64,000 bases of DNA from Vulcanimicrobiota bacterium (GTDB lineage: Bacteria > Vulcanimicrobiota > Vulcanimicrobiia > Vulcanimicrobiales > Vulcanimicrobiaceae), in contig JAAXCX010000001.1 of assembly GCA_013036105.1 (NCBI GenBank), positions 1 through 64,000 on the forward strand, written 5' to 3'. Each line of letters opens with the position of its first letter. Position 1 is the stretch's first letter. This document shows positions 58,197 to 64,000 of the stretch, piece by piece. The translations under genes were made by a program, and so were the position numbers. Under the pieces are notes generated by a model that was not told the origin of the DNA, searched no databases, and saw only the letters and a program-made list of their open reading frames with translations.

Positions 58197-58638
58197 GTTT
58201 GATGGACCAGTCGTAGGGGATGGTCGTATCGAATGGATCGCGGCGCACGATTTCGTCAGTCCGGTGAGGGACTGTTGCGCAGTTTGCGACCAGCGACACG
58301 CCTGGAACAATACTTTTGAAGCCATTCCAAATATTCGGCGGTATTGTCACAAGTGCATAATTTCTGTCACCAAGAAAAAATTCGTTCACCTCTCCACGTG
58401 TTTCCGAATTTGGCCGATCGTCGTAGAGCACGAGCTTTATCATGCCGCTGGGAACAGCATAGTTGAGAGTCATCTCCTTATGAAGGTGCCATGCCTTGAT
58501 AGCATTCGGATAAATGAGACTGAAGTAGATTTCGCCGAAGTGCTCAAAATGAGGGTCGCTCGCTTTTAACATATGCATGACGGCGCCGCGTTCGTCCGCG
58601 ATTACGTTCAGGGGTCGCAACTGGACGCCCTGGATCAT
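58189..58638 (-). CDS. dTDP/CDP-sugar epimerase, RmlC/AscE-like cupin
   Basis: 149 aa, ATG 58638 overlapping the rfbG stop (ATGA). Cupin-type RmlC family: IQGVQLRPLNVIADERGAVM, FSLIYPNAIKAWHLHKEMTL, MIKLVLYDDRPNS, ALVTIPPNIWNGFKSI. It is shorter than RmlC (~180 aa). Between rfbG and rfbH the most likely role is 5- or 3,5-epimerisation of the CDP-keto-sugar, as AscE does in CDP-ascarylose synthesis. The longer start at 58668 is less likely because it lacks the overlap geometry. Confidence 0.85.
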   Translation of the reverse strand: MIQGVQLRPLNVIADERGAVMHMLKASDPHFEHFGEIYFSLIYPNAIKAWHLHKEMTLNYAVPSGMIKLVLYDDRPNSETRGEVNEFFLGDRNYALVTIPPNIWNGFKSIVPGVSLVANCATVPHRTDEIVRRDPFDTTIPYDWSIKHG

Positions 58639-59615
58639 GTAAGAGTTGTTTCCGTCCGAGCATACCATTGAATTGCTTCTCGAAGTCCAGTGTCAAAATC
58701 TATGGCAGGGGCCCAGCCAAGCACGCGCCTTGCTTTATCAGAGGATAGGACCTGTTTCGGTATTTCAGCATGGGCTTCAGATAAGATATGGGGTAAAATC
58801 TCTTCGCAGTGCATGTGTTTTTGAATTCTCTGAACGACTTCAAGAACTGTTAATTCGTTGTCGGCGCTGAAATTAAATGAGTTCCCGCTTACTTCCGGAT
58901 CTTTAATTGCCTCGGCCAGCTTAATATAGGCGCGAACAACATCCCTGACGTGGAGGTAGTCGCGGACAAGAGTTCCGTCGCTGCGGATTTGTGGGGGCAT
59001 TCGTTCTTGTAATGCCTTAATCGTGCCTGGCACAATGCGGCTCCAATTTGTATCGCCGCCCCCGTAAATGTTGCCGCAGCGGGCGATGGTTATTGGAAGC
59101 CCGTAAGTTACATGGTACATCGTGCTGATCAGGTCCGTGCAGCTTTTCGAGACGTCGTAAGGGTGCTCGCCCTTCAAGGGATCGCTTTCTTCGTACTTCT
59201 CTCGCACGAGCGTGCCGTAGGCTTTGTCGCTCGATGCAATTACAATTGCTTCGCAACATGCTATTTGTCGGGCGGCATCAAGCAAGAGGTAAGTACCGCG
59301 AACATTCGATTCTAACGTCTCAACCGGGGACCGTAAAGCCTTCCCAACGAGCGTTTGTGCACCGAGATGAAAAATAATGTCTGGTTCGTGGTGATTAATG
59401 ATACGCTCAGAGAGACCGACTTCTTCAAGGTCGCCATGTACTACCACGACGCGATCGCTTAAATGCGATCGTGAGAATTCGCTTGCTGGATCGGCATCAC
59501 GAATGAGGCAGACAACCTTACTTTCAGCTTCGAGTAGCGCCTGCACTAGCCAGGAGCCGACAAACCCGCTGGCTCCCGTGACCAATATTGTCTTTCCCCT
59601 AAGGCTCAATCCCAT
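58635..59615 (-). CDS. rfbG: CDP-glucose 4,6-dehydratase
   Basis: 326 aa from ATG 59615 (TTG 59609 would give a TTGA overlap with rfbF). Extended SDR: LRGKTILVTGASGFVGSWLV, HEPDIIFHLGAQTLVGKALR, SPVETLESNVRGTYLLLDAA, IASSDKAYG, YDVSKSCTDLISTMYHVTYG, RCGNIYGGGDTNWSRIVPGT. HLGAQ and GGGDTNWSRIVPGT are the marks of CDP-glucose dehydratases. Converts CDP-glucose to CDP-4-keto-6-deoxyglucose for rfbH. Confidence 0.93.
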   Translation of the reverse strand: MGLSLRGKTILVTGASGFVGSWLVQALLEAESKVVCLIRDADPASEFSRSHLSDRVVVVHGDLEEVGLSERIINHHEPDIIFHLGAQTLVGKALRSPVETLESNVRGTYLLLDAARQIACCEAIVIASSDKAYGTLVREKYEESDPLKGEHPYDVSKSCTDLISTMYHVTYGLPITIARCGNIYGGGDTNWSRIVPGTIKALQERMPPQIRSDGTLVRDYLHVRDVVRAYIKLAEAIKDPEVSGNSFNFSADNELTVLEVVQRIQKHMHCEEILPHILSEAHAEIPKQVLSSDKARRVLGWAPAIDFDTGLREAIQWYARTETTLT

Positions 59616-60379
59616 ATTTTCCAAGGCGCTGCTCCGCTATCCCATAATTCGTCAAGAAGGCGTTTTTCGCGCAGGGTGTCCATCGGTTGCCAGAAATCCT
59701 CAAGGGGGTATGCGCTGAGCTGCCCGGCGGCGGCAAGGCGCTCCAGTGGTTGCCGTTCGAGTATAGTTGAATCGTCATCGAGAAAATCGAACACATCTGG
59801 TTGGAACACAAAAAAGCCGCCGTTGATCCAACCCTCGCCGACTTGCGGCTTTTCCTGAAATGACTCTACTATGCCTGCGTCATTCCAACTAATCGCACCG
59901 AATCTTGCCGGAGGCCTAACCGCTGTTACCGTTGCTATCCGACCGTGTTCTTGATGAAACCTCAGGAGATCATCAACTCGAATTCGGGCAACACCATCGC
60001 CATAGGTCAGCATGAATGCCTCAGATCCCAGAACGTCCTTCAATCGCGCCAAGCGGCCGCCGGTTTCGGTTTCCGCGCCTGTCTCGACAAGGTGAACCGA
60101 CCATGCTGGAACGCGTACGTCGTGCAGATCGATTTTACCCGACGACAGATCAATCTTGAAATCGCTGTTTCGCGGGAGGAAGTTCAAAAAAAAGTCCTTA
60201 ATGATCTCTCCCCGGTAGCCGAGCGCTATCACGAACTCAGTGAAGCCGCTCGCTGCATAGATTTTCATGATGTGCCATAGAATCGGATGCCCGCCAATCT
60301 CAACCATAGGCTTGGGTTTGGAAGATGTCTCCTCGGTCAGCCTGGTGCCGAGACCACCCGCCAGGATCACGACTTTCAT
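59606..60379 (-). CDS. rfbF: Glucose-1-phosphate cytidylyltransferase
   Basis: 257 aa, full length. Makes CDP-glucose from glucose-1-phosphate and CTP. KVVILAGGLGTRLTEETSSK with PKPMVEIGGHPILWHIMKIY is diagnostic, together with MLTYGDGVARIRVDDLLRFH, ARFGAISWNDAGIVESFQEK, WINGGFFVFQPDVFDFLDDD and the C-terminal FWQPMDTLREKRLLDELWDS. First gene of the CDP-dideoxysugar operon; it starts 6 nt from the divergent RmlD-like gene. Confidence 0.96.
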   Translation of the reverse strand: MKVVILAGGLGTRLTEETSSKPKPMVEIGGHPILWHIMKIYAASGFTEFVIALGYRGEIIKDFFLNFLPRNSDFKIDLSSGKIDLHDVRVPAWSVHLVETGAETETGGRLARLKDVLGSEAFMLTYGDGVARIRVDDLLRFHQEHGRIATVTAVRPPARFGAISWNDAGIVESFQEKPQVGEGWINGGFFVFQPDVFDFLDDDSTILERQPLERLAAAGQLSAYPLEDFWQPMDTLREKRLLDELWDSGAAPWKIWD

Positions 60380-60385
60380 ATTCTG

Positions 60386-61273
60386 ATGAATCTCCTTAAT
60401 GCGGAAATCGGGGAGCGCCCGATTCTGGTAGTAGGCGCCTCGGGTTTGGTAGGGGGGGCACTGTTACAAGGGCTCTTGCAACAAAGAATGCGTTGTGTCG
60501 GGACGCATCGGCAGCGCCGAACTGGAAACACGATTCATCTCGACATTGCTAACCATGGCGAGGCCATGCGGACCGTCTCCCGCGTAACACCATCAGCGAT
60601 TTTTTTTCCTGCTGCAACGACAAACGTCGAGCTCTGCGAGGCGAAGCCAGCGGAGACCTGGAAAACCAATGTAGAAGATGTCATAAAGTTTGCTGAAAAA
60701 TGTGACGCGGTGCCTTTCATTTATTACTCGTCAGAATATGTTTTCGACGGCTCGAATGGTCCGTACAGTGAATCCGACCAGCCGAATCCTATCTCTCAAT
60801 ATGGCCGGCAGAAAGTCGCCGCGGAGCAATATTTTTTAGCGCGTCCTCGCGCTTTGGTTATCCGAACTGTGCATGTTTTCGGGCCAGAAATTCAGAAAAA
60901 AAATTTTATTTATGGGCTAGTGAGAACACTTCGCGAAGGGCGGACTTTTCCCGTTCCACGTGACCAAATATCGACGCCAACTTATAGTCGGCAGTTAGCC
61001 CAAGCGTCCATAGAGTTGTTTCGTAGTAGGGTCACCGGGTTAGTACACCTTGTCGGAAGAGATCGGTTGAGTCGCTACGACTTCGCTCGTCGCGCGGCGA
61101 GTGCATTTAACCTTGACGAACGCATGGTAGTTCCTAGATATACCTCCGAAATGGGACAGGCGGCGCCGAGACCTCTGAGTGCCGGTCTTGTGAGCCGGCG
61201 AGTAAATTTGGGCGATCTTGGATTTACGGAAGTCAGCGTTGCAATTGACCGTGCAGTGCGCGAGATGTTTTAA
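60386..61273 (+). CDS. RmlD-like NAD(P)-dependent sugar reductase (SDR)
   Basis: 295 aa from ATG 60386. PILVVGASGLVGGALLQGLL, FFPAATTNVELCEAKPAETW, YYSSEYVFDGSNGPYSESDQ, catalytic Y-G-R-Q-K, FPVPRDQISTPTYSRQLAQA, HLVGRDRLSRYDFARRAAS. The VFDG...PYSE...P.N..YG pattern is that of dTDP-4-dehydrorhamnose reductases. In this neighbourhood it could perform the final 4-keto reduction of the CDP-3,6-dideoxysugar (AscF-like). It cannot start much later without losing the Rossmann motif. Confidence 0.88.
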   Translation: MNLLNAEIGERPILVVGASGLVGGALLQGLLQQRMRCVGTHRQRRTGNTIHLDIANHGEAMRTVSRVTPSAIFFPAATTNVELCEAKPAETWKTNVEDVIKFAEKCDAVPFIYYSSEYVFDGSNGPYSESDQPNPISQYGRQKVAAEQYFLARPRALVIRTVHVFGPEIQKKNFIYGLVRTLREGRTFPVPRDQISTPTYSRQLAQASIELFRSRVTGLVHLVGRDRLSRYDFARRAASAFNLDERMVVPRYTSEMGQAAPRPLSAGLVSRRVNLGDLGFTEVSVAIDRAVREMF

Positions 61274-61301
61274 TCTTTGGGCAGTTGGGCTTCCGCTTGG
61301 G

Positions 61302-61793
61302 TCACTTATTACCAATCGCCGTCTCGAAGGTTTTAACGTTGCGTAATCCGGCGTCGCGAAACGTCTGTTCGACCCCCGGAGCTTCATCGCCGGTGGCTTT
61401 ATAGGTGACGACGCTGCGGCCGGCCTCAATCGCGTCGTTATAGTTTTGCACTTGGTCTTCGGGAATCGGCCAATCAGCCAGGTGATCGATGATGTGCGGC
61501 TCGGCGAAAAAGCCGATGTAGCGGTTGTCGGAACTGATGTTCGGGACGTTCGGGTCGATGCTCGTAAGGATGCCTGTCGTGCCCGTGATGACGTCATGAG
61601 CCGTGTCCGTAGTCGTGTGACCTTGCCCGACGTGCATGAACGTAACGATCGATTCTTCATGGTCGTTCGTCGGCGCATCTTTCGTAATGACGGCCAGCTT
61701 GTCGCAGTTCACCGTGGGCGTGCTGCACAGACTATCTTCCAATTGACCCGGATCCGACGATTGCGCGATTCCCGCTACCAATTTTTCAGCCAT
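61302..61793 (-). CDS. Hypothetical protein, possibly general-stress GsiB/GSP17M-like
   Basis: 163 aa, cytoplasmic, acidic, with a GC-rich codon use like the core region rather than the glycan island. Pattern (KLVAGIAQSSDPGQ at the N-terminus, IPEDQVQNYNDAIEAGRSVV and FRDAGLRNVKTFETAI at the end) is reminiscent of the general stress protein 17M/YflT-type ferredoxin-like fold, but I cannot assign it. It lies 9 nt upstream of nothing shared: the aminotransferase gene ends 9 nt before its start, so they form one minus-strand unit. Convergent with the RmlD-like gene. Confidence 0.68.
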   Translation of the reverse strand: MAEKLVAGIAQSSDPGQLEDSLCSTPTVNCDKLAVITKDAPTNDHEESIVTFMHVGQGHTTTDTAHDVITGTTGILTSIDPNVPNISSDNRYIGFFAEPHIIDHLADWPIPEDQVQNYNDAIEAGRSVVTYKATGDEAPGVEQTFRDAGLRNVKTFETAIGNK

Positions 61794-61802
61794 GGTGCTC
61801 CT

Positions 61803-63011
61803 TTACGACGACATTTCCTTGACCGCCTTCGCGAGCCGGCCGATGCCTTCACGGATCTTTTCGGGGGACGCGTTAGAGAAATTCAGCCGCATGCCGTCGG
61901 TCACGTCGCAGTGCGGGTAGAACGAGACGCCCGGCACGAAGACCACGTTTTCTTTAGCCGAGATTTGCAGCAGATCAGTCGTGTCGACGCCGGTGGCACG
62001 CGCCCACAAGAACATGCCGCCTTGCGGCCGGTTGAAAGAAACGGTTTTCGGCATCGATTCGGCGAGCGCGTCGTACATGACGTCGCGGCGCTGGTGGTAG
62101 ACGCGCCGGATCGCCTGGACGTGTTCCTCAAACTCTTTGGCACGCGCGACGACGCGCGCGAAAATATATTGCGTGAGCGTGCCGCTCTGTAGGTCTGCGC
62201 CCTGCTTGGCAAGGACGAGCTTCTCGTGCACTTCGGGATCGCGCACGGCGAGCCACGCGACGCGCATGCCGGGCGCCAAGATTTTGCTACCCGTGCCGCA
62301 ATAGATAATCGTCCCGCTGGTCGGGTAGCTCACGAGCGGCGGGAGATTCTCGCCTTCAAAGCGCAGCTCGCCGTAGGGGTCGTCTTCGATGATTGGAACG
62401 CCGAAATGCTCGCAGATGCGCACGACCCGCTCGCGGCGCTCGCGTGAGAGCGTGCGTCCGGTCGGATTTTGAAAGTTGGCGACAACGTAAACGAACTTCG
62501 GCGGCGGCTGCGCGTGCGCGAGTACGTGCTCGAGCGATTCGGGAATCATCCCGTCCTCGTCGGTGTCGACCGCGAGATAGCGCGCTTGGTACGCGTCGAA
62601 GGCGTGAATCGCTCCCAAGTACGACGGGTTCTCCAGCACAATGTGATCGCCGGGGTCGACCAAAATCTTCGCAAGCAGATCGAGCCCCTGCTGCGAGCCG
62701 TTGACGATGATGATTTGGTGTGCATCGAACGGCGTCCCGAGCCGTCGCGTTAGACGCTGCGCCACCCATTCACGCATTTCCGGAATGCCGTCGGTTACCG
62801 TATATTGCAGCGCGCGCGCGCCGTACTCGTCCATGACCTCGCGCGTGCATTGCGCGATCGCTTCGGTGGGAAAGAGTTCGGGGGCCGGTAAGCCGCCGCC
62901 GAACGAGATAACGTGGGGCTGGAGCGTGACCTTAAGCATCTCGCGGATGGTGGAGGCGCGCATGTGCGCGGTCCGCGCTGCGAAGCGCACGGTGCGCGGG
63001 ACGGTAGCCAT
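61803..63011 (-). CDS. PLP-dependent aminotransferase (class I/II, 2-aminoadipate/AroJ type)
   Basis: 402 aa. Fold-type I aminotransferase: HVISFGGGLPAPELFPTEAI, YTVTDGIPEMREWVAQRLTR, IIIVNGSQQGLDLLAKILVD, ENPSYLGAIHAFDAYQARYL, VVANFQNPTGRTLSRERRER, IIEDDPYGELRF, PLP lysine in CGTGSKILAPGMRVAWLAV, and the C-terminal Arg in GMRLNFSNASPEKIREGI. This subfamily (LysN, Aro8-like, MocR-domain relatives) acts on aromatic or 2-oxoadipate substrates; specificity not determined. Complete N-terminus, no helix-turn-helix. Confidence 0.92.
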   Translation of the reverse strand: MATVPRTVRFAARTAHMRASTIREMLKVTLQPHVISFGGGLPAPELFPTEAIAQCTREVMDEYGARALQYTVTDGIPEMREWVAQRLTRRLGTPFDAHQIIIVNGSQQGLDLLAKILVDPGDHIVLENPSYLGAIHAFDAYQARYLAVDTDEDGMIPESLEHVLAHAQPPPKFVYVVANFQNPTGRTLSRERRERVVRICEHFGVPIIEDDPYGELRFEGENLPPLVSYPTSGTIIYCGTGSKILAPGMRVAWLAVRDPEVHEKLVLAKQGADLQSGTLTQYIFARVVARAKEFEEHVQAIRRVYHQRRDVMYDALAESMPKTVSFNRPQGGMFLWARATGVDTTDLLQISAKENVVFVPGVSFYPHCDVTDGMRLNFSNASPEKIREGIGRLAKAVKEMSS

Positions 63012-63112
63012 ACGCCAGCCGTATTCCCCGAAAACGGGGCTCCGCCCGCTGGCTTGGGCACCTCCTCAAGCACGGGATTGCGGAATGTAGTCACAAGCGC
63101 TACAATTCCGAA

Positions 63113-63415
63113 ATGGAACGCCGTACGGCCGGCATTCGGCATGCCAAGGAACATTTGAGCGCGCTCCTGCGGGACGTGAAAGAAGGGCATGAGTGGATTA
63201 TTTGCGACCGCGGAGTGCCGGTGGCGCGCCTGGTTCCCGCTAAAAGCGGGACGGAGGATTTGACCGCGTGGCTTCGCCGCATGGAAGAGATCGGCATGAT
63301 CGAGACCATGCCGTCCGACCCGGCGAGCCTGCCGTTGCGCATACGCCTTGATCCGCCGGACCTGGCGCAGCGGATGCTACAAGAAGATCGCAACGATGAT
63401 CGCCTCGCCCCTTAA
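63113..63415 (+). CDS. Type II antitoxin, Phd/YefM-like
   Basis: 100 aa. N-terminal Phd/YefM-type DNA-binding pattern (GIRHAKEHLSALLRDVKEGH, IICDRGVPVARLVP), followed by an Ala/Glu/Arg-rich disordered tail that would wrap the toxin. Its 3' end overlaps the PIN toxin by 20 nt, a usual arrangement. The pair would autoregulate through the 101-nt upstream gap. Confidence 0.88.
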   Translation: MERRTAGIRHAKEHLSALLRDVKEGHEWIICDRGVPVARLVPAKSGTEDLTAWLRRMEEIGMIETMPSDPASLPLRIRLDPPDLAQRMLQEDRNDDRLAP

Positions 63416-63821
63416 GCGGCTGACCTACTGGGACGCATCGGCAGTCATTGAAGCTTTGTTTCCGGCTCAACGTAGTGGGACGGCGGCAGCAGAAGCAAAG
63501 AGCGATGGCATAAATCTCGTGTCCTCGCTGGCTTGGGCTGAAGTGCACTCCGTCATCGCTCGTTTGCAGCAAGGGCGCAGCATCACAGATGTGTTGGCAA
63601 ATGACGCGCGCAAAGAGCTCCAAACGCGGCGGTGGCATTGGACCAATGTCGTTCCGGTACGGATAACGATCTTAGAACTGGCGAGCAGATGGCAGTTGCG
63701 CGGCGCTGACCTTTGGCATCTTGCTGCGGCAAAAACGTTGCAGAGAGATCGGCCCGAGCTGACGCTTCTTACATTCGATCAGCGCCTTCGCGTGGCCGCC
63801 GAAGGTGAAGGTCTGGCTTAA
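63396..63821 (+). CDS. vapC: PIN-domain toxin, VapC-like
   Basis: 141 aa from ATG 63396. PIN nuclease with the four acidic positions: Asp in TYWDASAVIEAL, Glu in SSLAWAEVHSVIARL, Asp in RGADLWHLAAAKTL and Asp in LLTFDQRLRVAAEGEG. Members cut tRNA or rRNA when free of antitoxin. The antitoxin directly upstream is Phd-like rather than VapB-like, a mixed pairing found in some lineages. Its stop and that of the convergent membrane protein share bases (TTAA). Confidence 0.9.
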   Translation: MIASPLKRLTYWDASAVIEALFPAQRSGTAAAEAKSDGINLVSSLAWAEVHSVIARLQQGRSITDVLANDARKELQTRRWHWTNVVPVRITILELASRWQLRGADLWHLAAAKTLQRDRPELTLLTFDQRLRVAAEGEGLA

Positions 63822-64000
63822 GCCGGCATCGGAGGCCCGCTCGGCGGCGCCGACATTGACGTGTGGGGTCCGCCGAACGTCGTTTCCCGGATGAAGGCCA
63901 GGATCGCAGAGCCAAGTCCTATCGTCCAGACCAGCGCCACCACGAACAGCCCGACCACCGGCAAGATCTCCGCGGCGCAGAGCACCACCAGGCCCAAGAT
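63818..64000 (-). CDS. Membrane protein C-terminus, 5' end beyond window
   Basis: 60 codons of a frame entering from the right edge. Two hydrophobic segments (LGLVVLCAAEILPVVGLFVV, then LVWTIGLGSAILAFI) followed by a short Gly/Pro/Ser/Met-rich tail ending SGPPMPA. The pair of helices and the polar tail resemble the end of polymer-forming-domain (bactofilin-type) membrane proteins, but too little is visible to assign a family. Confidence 0.65.
   Translation of the reverse strand: MLGLVVLCAAEILPVVGLFVVALVWTIGLGSAILAFIRETTFGGPHTSMSAPPSGPPMPA

Noticed and set aside
31737-61273. Interpretation of the glycan region as an integrative element
   Set aside because: No integrase, transposase, tRNA border or direct repeats were found in the window.
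1-64000. tRNA, rRNA and riboswitch genes
   Set aside because: Gaps between genes are all under about 210 nt, and none showed a cloverleaf, a conserved rRNA block or a riboswitch core I could recognise.

Overview
The window is a 64 kb, GC-rich, almost gapless piece of a bacterial chromosome. I see no rRNA, tRNA, CRISPR array, prophage or insertion sequence in it. A Gram-positive/Terrabacteria-type core (whiA, an RqcP-like S4 protein, a YabN-type MazG and mfd close together) sits beside diderm features (a predicted outer-membrane barrel with an OstA/LptD-like domain, several lipoproteins, flagellar rod genes). This combination suggests a diderm Terrabacteria lineage such as Candidatus Eremiobacterota (WPS-2). 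That placement is inference from gene content only.

Layout. 1-2.7 kb: a lipoprotein cut by the window edge, then a tightly overlapping flagellar cluster (flgF-like, flgG, a 51-codon ORF, fliA, a small unknown gene). 2.7-9.8 kb, minus strand: one overlapping operon of rqcP-like, whiA, gapA, pgk, tpiA, gpmI, purine nucleoside phosphorylase and a CPBP protease, covering lower glycolysis. 9.9-18.1 kb: a MATE exporter and two small coiled-coil genes, facing an mfd - PrsA/SurA-like - yabN - Kal-like hotdog operon. 18.1-30 kb: a CIRCE-controlled hsp20, a secreted glycosidase-like gene, a GT87-like transferase and a Wzy-like polymerase, pyrimidine nucleoside phosphorylase, GtrB-like GT2, secreted proteins, and a pentapeptide-repeat/OstA/barrel fusion; deoB follows.

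31-61 kb is a large cell-surface polysaccharide region. It holds a priming sugar transferase, a MurJ-like and a Wzx-like flippase, GT2 and GT4 glycosyltransferases, a methyltransferase and four giant membrane proteins (761-1304 aa) with related C-terminal motifs. The right half carries nucleotide-sugar genes: a LegB-like dehydratase, a nucleotidyltransferase, and an rfbF-rfbG-epimerase-rfbH set that predicts a CDP-3,6-dideoxyhexose. Base composition is visibly lower in GC from about 43 kb to 61 kb, consistent with horizontal acquisition. The last 3 kb return to GC-rich core-like genes: an aminotransferase, a PIN toxin-antitoxin pair and a membrane protein cut by the edge.

Observations that stand out: (i) a family of short dispersed repeats with shared ends, GTCAT at one end and TCGAGGGG at the other, lying in frame inside four different genes; (ii) genes whose family homology begins upstream of any ATG/GTG/TTG, with an ACG at the expected position (yabN, pgk); (iii) a CIRCE operator in front of hsp20; (iv) the pentapeptide-OstA-barrel fusion; (v) the four giant transferase-like paralogues; (vi) a CDP-dideoxysugar pathway whose dehydrase keeps the diagnostic His and Fe-S cysteine spacing.
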